Shown here: piece after piece, positions 11,102 to 22,407 of the stretch
How positions within the stretch are numbered: the first letter of the stretch is position 1
Layout: each line of letters starts with the position of its first letter
The notes under the pieces: generated by a model
What the model was told of the DNA's origin: nothing
The model's input: only the letters and a program-made list of their open reading frames with translations
The model's database searches: none
From: Deinandra increscens subsp. villosa
Taxonomy: Eukaryota; Streptophyta; Magnoliopsida; Asterales; Asteraceae
Assembly: GCA_039602395.1 (NCBI GenBank)
Contig: JBCNJP010000006.1
Coordinates: 16,108,952-16,172,951 of the forward strand
DNA: 64,000 nucleotides
Direction of reading: 5' to 3'
Program-made: the position numbers and the translations under genes

Positions 11102-13103
11102 ATGGATTTCGAACCAAGTATGTATCAGAAGCTGGATTTTGAAATTGGATCCATCACTCGCCCACCTAGACTCACCTCGGCGGATAACTTTTTGGAATGG
11201 AAATATCGGTTTGAAAACCACTTGAAGAGTGTTAACTTAAGATTGTGGAGAGCGGTGATTTATGGACCACATGTACCTACACATGGAGAAGGAGCTAAAG
11301 CTGGAAAAGCTAAGACTGAAGAAGAGTTTGATGATGATGACTGGGAAACATGCAACAAGGCTGAGAGGGCGTTTGCAATTATGACTATGACACTAACACC
11401 TGATATTGCTCAAGGATTTAAGCACTGCAAGACAGCGAAGGATCTCTGGAATGCTTTGATTGTGGCCTATGAGGGAAATCCAGACATTAAGGCAAGTCGC
11501 AAGCAAATGTTGAAACAGAAATTCAATCTGTTCAACCATATCCAAGGTGAATCTTTTGAAGCACAAGTGCAAAGGTTTGTGTCTCTGATGGCAGAAATGT
11601 CAAGCTATGGTGTGGAACCAGAATTGGAAGATAAGAATTTGAAGCTACTGAATAGTTTACCAAAGTCTTGGAACACCAATATCTCAATTATTAAGGATAA
11701 CAACAAGTTGAGTGAGCTGTCTCTTGATGAAATGATCAACAAACTCAAGTCCAAGCAAATTGATGACAAGCAGAGAGAGTTGAACCATATAAGCTCTCTT
11801 AGTTTGGCGGGGAAATTAAATCAAGCTCTGTTGTCACAAGATGTGGAGGCTAAGCATGAAGTGAAGTCAACTGGAAATGGATCAAGCTCAGTCGCAAAGT
11901 CAACTGCTTTTGTAGCTCAACCTCAAGGAAGTTCAAGTGGAAATGTCAACCCTGATGATACAAATAAATCCTGAAGATGTTGAGATGTTGGATGTCTCAT
12001 GGCAGATGGCTATGGCAGTCTTCAGAGCAAAGAAATTCATGGCAAAGACAGGGAGAAACGTCTGGAAAGATCAAGACAAGATAAGGATGGGGTTTGACAA
12101 AAGCAAGCTGAGGTGCTACAATTATGATGAATACAGGCATTTTGCTAGGGAGTGCACTAAGCCTAAGAAAGAGAAGGTCGAAGAGAAGAATGCTGCTGAG
12201 GTCAAAGGTAAGGTTGAAGCAAAGGCTCTGGTTGTTCAGGAAGGAGGCGGTTATGATTGGACTCCTCAATTGAAAGAGTTTAGTATGTCTCATGCAATGA
12301 TTGCTGCCATGGAAAGGGATGAAGATGAAGAGCATGCTTTTGTTGTGACTGAAGATGAACCTGAGGAGAGCCCGATGGAGGAAAATGAAGCTTTAGCAGC
12401 AGATCACACCAAGGCATGTTCTAACCCTACTTGTGATCGTATAATTACTGGTCTTAGACAATTTTGCAAAAATTTTCAATTGGAATTGTTTGAGGTAAAA
12501 TATGAAAGAAGCTCATTTAAGGGTAGATGGCAAAAGAATGAAGAAAAGGTTAAAGCCCAGAAATTAGACATAGTGAAATATAAGAAACTAGCAACTGAGA
12601 ACGCTTATCTATATGACAACGCTAAGTTACAAATAGCTGAGCTTAGTAAGCAGATAGATGACCTTAAGCATAAAAACAATGAGTTGCAGGTGAAGCTAGA
12701 TATGAATCTTATGAGAAGCAAAAGAATGTTACAGGCTAGTAAATCTCTGAACACATGCATAACTGATGTTAGAATGGGTAAGGACAAAGGTGGCATAGGA
12801 ATTAGCTTTGCAAACAAGAACGATGTTCCTCAAGATAAAACTAGAGATGTAATAGGAATGATCTTGGAGGAGGATCAGATAGATAGATCTGCATCGGAAA
12901 TGCATGAAGAAGGACCTCCCTTAGATAGTGACTTGGTTGGAGTGAAGCCTATGACAGAAGAGGAAATAGAAAATGAAAAACACATGACTTATGGGTTGGG
13001 TGATAAGGATAGAGTGATGACAGACACGTGTGAAGCAGGTCCATCGAAGACTTCTGTAAATAATTGTGTGAGCTCTTCTGATGTATCTATTTATTGTGCA
13101 GAT
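11102..13103 (+). pseudogene. gag: C1 gag, N-terminal and central part (broken)
   Basis: Retrotransposon capsid protein. The first frame starts MDFEPSMYQKLDFEIG at 11102 and covers the UBN2-type capsid region. Near 11955-11968 about 50 codons present in C2 are missing and the frame shifts, so the rest is in another frame to 13103. The CCHC zinc knuckle near 12114 is damaged: the second Cys is Tyr and the Gly before His is Arg, both explicable as G-to-A changes. A Lys/Glu-rich coiled-coil-like stretch follows (about 12500-12720). The reading frame is then cut by the Athila insertion at 13104. Confidence 0.85.
13099..13103 (+). repeat. target-site duplication of Athila element (left, cagat)
   Basis: cagat is repeated at 21255-21259. 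The related gag of C2 has a single copy at 47623-47627 in uninterrupted sequence, which shows the empty site. Confidence 0.95.
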
Positions 13104-14739
13104 TGATGTGCTCGGAACGATTCTAAAAATACTATAAAAACCTAGACCTAAACCTAGACCTAGACACACCTAATTTTACCGAAAATACCTAATCTAAACC
13201 GAACCCTAAGGCAAGTGTACCTATCGGATAGTAGAATAGCTAAGGCAAGACCGGGAATATCGAACCCTAAGGAAACTCTAAAGACAAAATTAACTTAAGA
13301 CCTAAGAAATGGAAATACTGAGTAATTTGGTTTGGGTTTTTGTTTTAAGAATTGATTAACTAAAGTTACCTAATCAACGCACAAACAGACAAAAGCAGGA
13401 AACTTTGGAAGAATTCAGAAGAGAAAAGAGTATCACCTAGACCCTGGAATCCTACTTAGCATCTATAACCTCATTCAGCTTTGATTGATCTGATGGTGGC
13501 TAGTTCACCTTTTAAGTCCTTCCTAGCTACACTTCTAACGCTCGAACAGGAGTTCACCTTTTAAGTCCGTCCTACCTCAATTACCCTAGTCACCCTCGGA
13601 TATACCTAAAGCACACCTAGAATAACCGGAGCTACCAATAACTACCATGAATGACACGGAATACCAAGCTAGACAAAACCCTAGGACATTTCCTTTTGGG
13701 ACAATGCTACCCTAGAATTTTAACCAACCCAACTACCCGTTAAACCTGTACCTTTTAAGTCTCCAGTTTAGCAGCACATTACAATCAAACTATCAATCAA
13801 TTATCAATGCAATAGTCTAGAAGAACCCTAAACCAATCTATCGCAATTAACCCTAAAGTCAACTACTTTAGATAATCTACCTAAACCGAAAGACATTCGC
13901 GGGTAAATTAAGCATCAACAATCAACTAATAATCTGCTCATAACACACATATGCATCAAACATGATAATCATTGGAATTTAATAAAAGTGCAACATCAAT
14001 CAATCAATCAAAACTGAATAAAATCATAAACACCAAATAATCATCCAAGTGGGTCTAGGCAATACAAACAATTTAGCCTAGCTTCATGTTACTGTCTAGA
14101 GTAATAGTAAAAATCTGAACTTTGACAGGAAACATGATTGAATATAAGAACAATAGGAATAAAGGATGAAACCCGGTAGACCGATGATGATTCGTGTTGA
14201 GAAACTGATCCCCCGAAGATTCCCTCTTTTTCCCTGGCCTTCTCTGCTCTTCAAGTCGCCCAAAATCGCCCTTGAGTTCGTCTGAAGTCGAAGAATGACG
14301 AATTAGAACCCTAAAATCGAATTTATACTCGAATTGCTTCTTTTGCGGGTTTTAGACCTCCAAGCGTATCGCTTAGAGGTATGTCCTCTCCAGGCGATAC
14401 GCTTCCAGCTCATGTCGCGACAGTTTAGTCGGTCAAACCGACTTAAAGCTCCGTTGACTTTCTCCTCACGCGCGTATCGCCTACCATGCATCAGGTTCCA
14501 GGCGATACGCCTGGACCTTCTTGTTCAGCTCTTTTCCTTCTTTTCTTGTTCCATCTTCTCACTTTCTACTCGTGGCCTCGGGAATCTGTGAAAAACCTAC
14601 AAAACTCATAAAAACATAAACAAGACTCCAAAGACACTAACTTAGCTAAACACTACCAAAACCAATAGAAACCGACTCAAAATTGACTCAAATACATAAT
14701 AAAAGACATATGAAAACAGGATGTGTTTGCAACACATCA
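13104..14739 (-). mobile_element. Athila-like 3' LTR
   Basis: On the minus strand it starts TGATGTGTTGCAAACACATC and ends CGAGCACATCA. A TATA-like GTATAAAT lies near 14318-14330. Upstream of that (14362-14515) are four palindromic gcgtatcgc/gcgatacgc words. Confidence 0.93.
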
Positions 14740-16444
14740 AATATCCCCACACTGACTCTTTTTTCGTCCTCGAAAAATACTGCAATGGAATCACAACCAG
14801 GAAATTGACTCCTAAACCTTTAACATTCCAAAATTCAACAGCCGCCATACACTTCCACAAACCATAACGTAATAACACCCTAACTACGATTGCCGATATT
14901 TCGATCCGATTAAACCCAACCGCCACCCTTTTCTTTCGCCCCCATGTGTTTATAAAATTACCAGATATAAGTTAAGTCGCAATGGATCCCACTAAAGGAA
15001 GGTCAAGTTCAACCTATTACCGAATCATATTCAGTCAAATCAAAGGGTATAATTGATTTAAATTTATATATTTTCTCCAACCCCCCTTAAACCAGATACT
15101 AGGATGTCCAAAGAATAACTATGAATTGATATGCAACTTTTTAAAGCATTTATTCACTAAACTAAATTTTTCTTTCATTTTTTTTTCTTTTTCTATTTTT
15201 TTTTATAGTTGGTTACTTTTACCTAAAATTACCGACGGACATCACCAGAGGTATTCTTTCACAAGGTCTTACCCCCGAAATCATACGTGAGTATTTTGCC
15301 CGCGAGATCAGGAACATCATCAGAGGTACTTACCACGGGATACTATCCTTAGTTCGTACATGAGTATTCTGCCCCTTCACTCTAATTCATTAACCAGATT
15401 ATTAACTACATGCTCATTTGATATTCTAAGGACATAAGAGTATCTAGCCTAAAGCGGTCTCTTTCCTCCTAATCATCAGATTCAGTATTCCTATCACTCC
15501 TAAAATGGGAACCCACTAGCAAACTGATTAACATATTTATACAACAATAAACACATAGGCTATTTAAGCTACTCCTAGATCAGCTGGGCCTACCGACACA
15601 TCATAGTTTTAGAAATGCTTTCCATTCAACCAAACTTATCCACATTACCATAAATTTATTAATTAATTAGCATTTAAGCACAAAATTAGACAATCAAATC
15701 CCAGTTTCCTATCATTTTCCATTAATTGCAGCCAGATTCTTGGACATTTTTGAACTATATTTCAACTTTTTTCAATTTTCAACATTTTATGACTCAATAA
15801 AAGACTGACTAAATACGAAAGTATCCCATCCCCACACTTGAATCGCACATTGCCCTCAATGTGGAATGGAATTAAAAAATAAAGCAGAAATAAAAGCACG
15901 AAAAACAAAATAAATGCAAACTAAAAATAAAACAAGATAAGTTGAAACGTGTTCACCTGAAATTCCAGAGACTCAGCACAGCAACCACAAACGATCCATC
16001 GCAACTCCGGTAAATAGAAATAAAATAAAAATTAAAATTTGAAAATTTGTCTGACTTACCTCCTCCAGGCGTATCGCCTACAACCGTGCATCTCCCAGGC
16101 GATACGCCTGGGACTGCACACAACCGGCCCGCCAAAGACTGCAAGCGTATCGCCTATAACCTACCAACCTCCAGGCGATACGCTTGGAACGTGATTTCCA
16201 GAGAATTTTTGGAATTTGGCCCCAAAAATTTTCTATCTCTTTTTCTACAGCAGGCCTATGGTCAAATTTTCCAGCCAAAACCTGCATTTTCGACCTGCAC
16301 ACTCACATTTCCCAAAGTTTGAATCTCCATAATCACCTGCAAACACCAAAAACACAAAAACAAAAGACGCAACATGCACGAAAACTAAAAATTACAGAAA
16401 ATTAGAACACAACTACACAATATACAAACCGGGCACTCCACCAA
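14740..16444 (-). other. Athila-like 3' noncoding region with purine tract
   Basis: The purine tract AGTGTGGGGATATT (minus strand) is at 14740-14753, directly against the LTR. The rest has no convincing ORF. Two related blocks (gtgagtattttgccc near 15289 and atgagtattctgcccc near 15360) repeat within 70 bases. At 16063-16185 sit four gcgtatcgc/gcgatacgc words in the same arrangement as in the LTR. Confidence 0.75.
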
Positions 16445-19438
16445 TTAGCACAAAACTGAAAAAGAACCTCCCAAACCATCCGGAGGCTTTGATTTCACAT
16501 CTTTGCTCACAAAACTACCGGGTTGCACCCGGTTCCTATTCAACCAACCATCTACCAACTTCCTAGTCCATAAAGCCACTAACTTTACTGCTATCAACAA
16601 CATCCTAACCTTCCAATGCTTATACCTACCCGGAAAAAATCGACATTTACTAAGAAAACTCAATTCCGGGTCATGGGTAACAACAACATGCAACCTCCCC
16701 ACACTTGGTCTAAACTCAACCTCATCATTCAAATTACCTAAATCACCAAGTGTGGCTTTTCTACTTACCTCTCCAACCACCATTTCACTGTCCACACTTA
16801 CCAACTTCTCGGGTTCTCCTAACGGGTCAAAATTCTCATTCTTATCACACAAAATCTCTAACCCTCCTATATCTTCCCCACACTTATCCACTATCACCAC
16901 TTCATCCTCAACTACCTCACCAGGTTCTTCTAATGGGTCAAAAATTTCATTTTTATCAACTAACTCAACTAACCCCCCGGTGTCCTCCCCACACTCATCC
17001 TCTTCAAACTCATCATCATCTAGCCGATTACCTACAACCACCAAATCTATAAAGGACATGAAAGTACCTATCAAGCAAACCGATTCCGTGCCCTTATCCT
17101 TACGCCTACCCACTTCAAACATCACACTCTCATTCTCAACCCTCAAAGTTATGGTACCCTCAAAAACATCAACTAGCGCCCTGGCGGTCCTAAGAAAAGG
17201 TCTACCTAAGATCAAAGGGCAACTAGCATCATATGCACAGTCAACTACCACAAAGTCTATAGGGAACAAAAATTTATCAATTTGAACTAGAACATTCTCC
17301 ACTATTCCTTTGGGTCTAACAATCGACCTATCTGCCAAAGAAATTGTCATCCTAGTCGGCTCTAACTCGCCTAATCCTAGATGCATGAAAACAGAATATG
17401 GCATAACATTAATCGAGGTACCTAGATCAGCTAAAGCACATGTCACAGATGAATCACCAAAAGAGCACGGAATTGTAAATGTACCAGGATCAGCCAATTT
17501 CTCAGGCAATTTATTTTGAACTACAGCAGAACAATTAGCATCAATAGTGACATCCGAAAAATTTTCAAGCTTCTTCTTATTAGTTAACATATCTTTCAAA
17601 AACTTAGCATACTTAGGCATTTGTTTAATAACATCAGTAAAAGGCAAAGTGACCCTAAGTTGCTTAAGAAGCTCTAAGAACTGATTATATTCACGTGCAT
17701 TCTTCTGTTGAACCAGACGTTCAGGATACGGCACTTTCTTCAAATCATCGGCTGTGATTGGTCAAGTCGCAAATCTCACTCTCTTCTTCTCTTTAACAGC
17801 CTCCCACTTCAGCGGCTTCTCTTTCATTAACTTGGCCTCGACGTTTGGTGCGGTACTTGCGGGCGTTACGCTCTCGTGCACCCTCCCGTCAGGCGTCTCC
17901 AACTCGATCTCCTCATCAACCGGCTCCTCATCAACTACCGCCGGCGATGGACTTTGGACAACTCTCCCGCTCCTAGTGGTGATGGCATTCACATTGGCAT
18001 TGGGGTTTTTGTAAGTACTACCGGAAAACTGACCCCCACGGGAATTGAGCTCCTTCAGCTTCTTCGCTATGTCACCGACTGACCTCTGCAAATCCAGGAA
18101 TGAAGCTTGTTGATTTCTTAGCAACGTGTCATGCTCCGCCAGCTTCTTCTGTGTAGCCTCATCTCTCGCGTTCATCTGCTGCAAAATCTGCGTTTGGTTC
18201 ATGACCAGCTCTGTAAGCTCCTTCATAGTCGGCCCCTCAGTTCCTCCACCATTCTGATTATACCTCGGTTTTCAACCAGGTGGATTTCCTCCCTCTCGCC
18301 ATCCTGAATTTTGGCCACTCCTCCACCCAGACTGGAACGAATTACCGAACTGGTTTCGGTTTCCAATATAATCCACTTGCTCAGCGGGAGCAAGCGGGCA
18401 GTCTCGGGTGTCGTGAGCGCCTCTGCACAGCTCACATTTGGCTTTGATGTGGAGTTTGATTTCTTCTAAGGTTTTGTAAATGTTTTCTAACTCCCTAGGT
18501 GACATGGTTTCTGAGCCAGTGTGATTGACACCCCGGGTAGATGTAGATGGTGCGAGTGATCTAGTCGGGGCCAAGGTGGCTCTCCGACCTCCGGGTGCCT
18601 GCTGTTCAGCAAGTGCGAAGCTCTCAAACAGTTGTTTGCATTCATCCCCTGTGAGCTTCTCCATCATATGCCCTCCAGCCGAAATATTGAAATCCTTCTG
18701 AACAGGATAAGGAAGTCCATTATAGAACTTTTCTATGATCGCCCAGTCCGTCAACCCGTGTTGCGGACATCTACTCAGAAGGGTGTTGAATCTCTCGTAT
18801 GCGGCAGAATAAGGCTCATCGGGGTCCATCTTGAAAGAGTGGATTTCCTCCCGAGTACGTGAAGCCTTGGCTGGAGGATGATACTTCTTCAGGAATTTCG
18901 CGGTAAGATCGTCCCAGGTGGCGATCGAATTCGGCGGAAGCGTCTCAAGCCACTCGGCGGCTCGAGACGTAAGGGAGAATGGAAATAAACGCAAGTAGAT
19001 GATTTTGTTCGCGACTCCGGTGAGTCCGAACGTGTTGCAGATACGAATGAAACGGGAGATATGCGTCGGTGCATCTTCGTCCTCACGTCCATGGAACTGG
19101 ATGGAATGCGTCAAAGCGTTGATGACGTGGGACGGAACTTGCCAATTCGCGGTGTTGGCAATAGCAGGCTGTGCAATAGCAAACTGGGCCTCGGTGACTC
19201 CGGCGCTAGCCTGCTCGTGGACGGTGCGACGTGCCGCCATGGATGATAAATCGGGGAATGGAGTGGGTTTGGTGTCGCGTGTGGTGTGTGTGGATGAAGA
19301 GGATGGTTTGGAGTGGGTGGTGGAAATTATGAATACCTCTAGCTCGGTGCGTAGAAGGCGAAACCGTTCACGAATGTCCGCGTCAGGATCAGAAAGTGGT
19401 GACAACTCAGGAGGACCTCGTGAACGGGTGTGTGGCAT
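16445..19438 (-). pseudogene. Athila-like gag-protease polyprotein, two in-frame stops
   Basis: A single minus-strand frame from MPHTRSRG at 19438 to 16445, interrupted by TGA at 18272-18274 and at 17762-17764, both in frame. The N-terminal third is a retrotransposon gag domain (words AAEWLETLP, FLKKYHPP). It is followed by a zinc knuckle CELCRGAHDTRDC with C-x2-C-x3-H-x4-C spacing near 18430-18390. The C-terminal part holds an aspartic protease: DLGTSIN with the active-site Asp, later LILGRPFLRTA. No polymerase follows. Either stop could be a C-to-T change at a methylated CpG, which is inference. The plus-strand ORFs over this stretch are antisense shadows. Confidence 0.88.
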
Positions 19439-19592
19439 AAAATGGGGGACTGACTCAAAGAAAAATAGAAAGGGAAAATAAACCTAAAAATCTAGACTCA
19501 AGAACGGGAATCCTAAGACTCTAGACACGGAAAACCAAAAAGACTCAAAATTTCCTAACGACGACCAAAGTTAATCTTGCTATTGCCAAGTG

Positions 19593-19610
19593 TCCCCGGC
19601 AACGGCGCCA
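19593..19610 (-). other. Athila-like PBS (tRNA-Asp)
   Basis: On the minus strand TGGCGCCGTTGCCGGGGA, complementary to the 3' end of plant tRNA-Asp, lies six bases inside the 5' LTR. This primer is characteristic of Athila-type elements. Confidence 0.9.
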
Positions 19611-19616
19611 AAAACT

Positions 19617-21254
19617 TGATGTGCTCGGAACGATTCTAAAAATACTATAAAAACCTAGACCTAAACCTAGACCTAGACACACCTAATTTTACCGAAAATA
19701 CCTAAACTAAACCGAACCCTAAGGCAAGTGTACCTATCGGATAGTAGAATAGCTAAGGCAAGACCGGGAATATCGAACCCTAAGGAAACTCTAAAGACAA
19801 AATTAACTTAAGACCTAAGAAATGGAAATACTGAGTAATTTGGTTTGGGTTTTTGTTTTAAGAATTGATTAACTAAAGTTACCTAATCAACGCACAAACA
19901 GACAAAAGCAGGAAACTTTGGAAGAATTCAGAAGAGAAAAGAGTATCACCTAGACCCTGGAATCCTTACTTAGCATCTATAACCTCATTCAGCTTCGATT
20001 GATCTGATGGTGGCTAGTTCACCTTTTAAGTCCTTCCTAGCTACACTTCTAACGCTCGAACAGGAGTTCACCTTTTAAGTCCGTCCTACCTCAATTACCC
20101 TAGTCACCCTCGGATATACCTAAAGCACACCTAGAATAACCGGAGCTACCGATAACTACCATGAATGACACGGAATACCAAGCTAGACAAAACCCTAGGA
20201 CATTTCCTTTTGGGACAATGCTACCCTAGAATTTTAACCAACCCAACTACCCGTTAAACCTGTACCTTTTAAGTCTCCAGTTTAGCAGCACATTACAATC
20301 AAACTATCAATCAATTATCAATGCAATAGTCTAGAAGAACCCTAAACCAATCTATCGCAATTAACCCTAAAGTCAACTACTTTAGATAATCTACCTAAAC
20401 CGAAAGACAATCGTGGGTAAATTAAGCATCAACAATTAACTAATAATCTGCTCATAACACACATATGCATCAAACATGATAATCATTGGAATTTAATAAA
20501 AGTGCAACATCAATCAATCAATCAAAACTGAATAAAATCATAAACACCAAATAATCATCCACGTGGGTCTAGGCAATACAAACAATTTAGCCTAGCTTCA
20601 TGTTACTGTCTAGAGTAATAGTAAAAAATCTGAACTTTGACAGGAAACATGATTGAATTTAAGAACAATAGGAATAAAGGATGAAACCCGGTAGACCGAT
20701 GATGATTCGTGTTGAGAAACTGATCCCCCGAAGATTCCCTCTTTTTCCCTGGCCTTCTCTGCTCTTCAAGTCGCCCAAAATCGCCTCTGAGTTCGTCTGA
20801 AGTCGAAGAATGACGAATTAGAACCCTAAAATCGAATTTATACTCGAATTGCTTCTTTTGCGGGATTTAGACCTCCAAGCGTATCGCTTAGAGGTATGTC
20901 CTCTCCAGGCGATACGCTTCCAGCTCATGTCGCGACAGTTTAGTCGGTCAAACCGACTTAAAGCTCCGTTGACTTTCTCCTCACGCGCGTATCGCCTACC
21001 ATGCATCAGGTTCCAAGCGATACGCCTGGACCTTCTTGTTCAGCTCTTTTCCTTCTTTTCTTGTTCCATCTTCTCACTTTCTACTCGTGGCCTCGGGAAT
21101 CTGTGAAAAACCTACAAAACTCATAAAAACATAAACAAGACTCCAAAGACACTAACTTAGCTAAACACTACCAAAACCAATAGAAACCGACTCCAAATTG
21201 ACTCAAATACATAATAAAAGACATATGAAAACAGGATGTGTTTGCAACACATCA
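19617..21254 (-). mobile_element. Athila-like 5' LTR
   Basis: 1,638 bp, nearly identical to 13104-14739. The same TATA-like word and four palindromic motifs occur at the corresponding positions (about 20835 and 20877-21030). One motif copy differs by a single base (caagcgatacgcctgg). Confidence 0.93.
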
Positions 21255-21259
21255 CAGAT
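21255..21259 (+). repeat. target-site duplication of Athila element (right, cagat)
   Basis: Second copy of cagat. The C1 gag reading resumes here and matches C2 from 47623 on. Confidence 0.95.
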
Positions 21260-22404
21260 GAAGTAGAAATCAAAGACATTTCTAAGGAGGATGCAGAATG
21301 TCAGAGAGTGGAAGAGAGTCACGTGTCTAGTAGTTCTAGTGTTTATTTACCTAAGGATGATGTAATGGCACTTGTGTCAGAACTTGAAACATCCAAGTCA
21401 AAATGAATAGTTGTACCAGTGTTAAAAATGTTTCTGAATCAAATGAAAAAGTTACTGGTTTTAAAATTCGTGTGCCTAACATAAAAATTGGCCGTGAGAC
21501 CAAGCCCAAAGATTTTGTTGCTTATCCCCAGGTTGTGTCAGCTTTTAATAGAATAAATAAAACTAAATCAGAACATTTTTGTCTAATCACACAACCTGAA
21601 AGGGATACAAAACATGTGATACACAAGTGGGATGATAAGCCAGAGTGGAAATCATCATACCCAAGACGTTCATATTTGTGTAGCCATGTAAATGGACCTA
21701 GACCTATGCATTGTTTTCAATGTGGGAAGCCAGGACATTTTGCTGCAAACTGCTTAAATAGACCTTATCAACCATACTGTCCGCATAACCCACGGACCAG
21801 TATGTTGCAGAAAATGATGGCAGGAGAAAACAAAAACCAAAAACAACAAGCTTTGTCTAAGGGGAAGCAGATTTTAGAACCAATGAAGACTGAACAGTCT
21901 AAGGTTTTGAACACAAAAGCTCCGATGGCAAAGCATGTTGAAGAAAAGTGGAATGTGACTAGACCTTCAAACTCTTCTTACAAACCTAAGGGAGTTTATC
22001 AAAGAAAAGACAAAATGAAAACAAAACCTTTTGAGAAACAAGTGCCTAAAGTCAACCTTGTTGCTAAACCTAAGGGCAAAGCAGTAATTGAAAAACCAAA
22101 AGTGGTCACTCAAACAAAATAGATGGTTTATACTAAATTGAAATTTGAGTGGACACCTATTGTTAAGTCAAAAGGCAAAAAGGTCACATCTCCATCAAAG
22201 AAACAATCACCAGCAAAGAACTCAGCTAGCAGTTCTAACTCTCCGAAACAACCTGCTTGGAAACCTAAAGTCAATGCTCAAATTTTGAGTAAACCTGAAT
22301 CTAAAGCAGGAATGTCTTTCAAATTGGTTAACTACATTGACTCCAAAGGAGTGCCCAGATCAGTTATGACCTGGGTACCTGACTCTAACTTATTTCCGAT
22401 TTTG
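21260..22404 (+). pseudogene. gag: C1 gag, C-terminal part with second zinc knuckle
   Basis: Continues the C1 gag after the Athila insertion. A run of A that is one base shorter than in C2 shifts the frame near 21425; from there the frame is open to a TAG at 22120-22122 and continues beyond it. An intact CCHC knuckle CFQCGKPGHFAANC lies near 21714, followed by NRPYQPYC. The downstream region is basic and rich in Lys, Pro and Ser. This is the second knuckle of the protein; the first is near 12114, about 480 codons upstream if the insertion is ignored. Confidence 0.85.
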
Positions 22405-22407
22405 TAG
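22385..22407 (+). other. C1 gag/pol boundary: stop codon within acceptor-like tract
   Basis: Gag ends shortly after a WVPDSN word at a TAG (22405-22407) that is also the end of a pyrimidine-rich ttccgattttgtag tract. Element F has an equivalent tract, ending ctttgtgcag, at the same place (minus strand, 38418). A spliced gag-pol junction is possible. Confidence 0.4.

Larger units (their letters stand above)
13104..21254 (-). mobile_element. Athila-like Ty3/Gypsy element, non-autonomous, young
   Basis: Two LTRs of 1,636 and 1,638 bp in direct orientation flank 4.9 kb. On the minus strand the order is LTR, PBS for tRNA-Asp, gag, aspartic protease, a long noncoding part, a purine tract, LTR. The gag style, the GTGTGGGGA purine tract and the tRNA-Asp PBS fit the Athila clade. 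Reverse transcriptase, RNase H and integrase are absent. By eye the two LTRs differ at only about a dozen to fifteen positions (near 1%), so the insertion is recent and must have been mobilised in trans. Confidence 0.92.

Noticed and set aside
11039..11221. Minus-strand 60-codon ORF at the C1 gag start and similar small ORFs over gag and pol
   Set aside because: Shadows of the plus-strand gag and pol frames.
16503..18082. Plus-strand ORFs up to 260 codons over the Athila-like element
   Set aside because: Antisense shadows of the gag-protease frame, which has clear domains.
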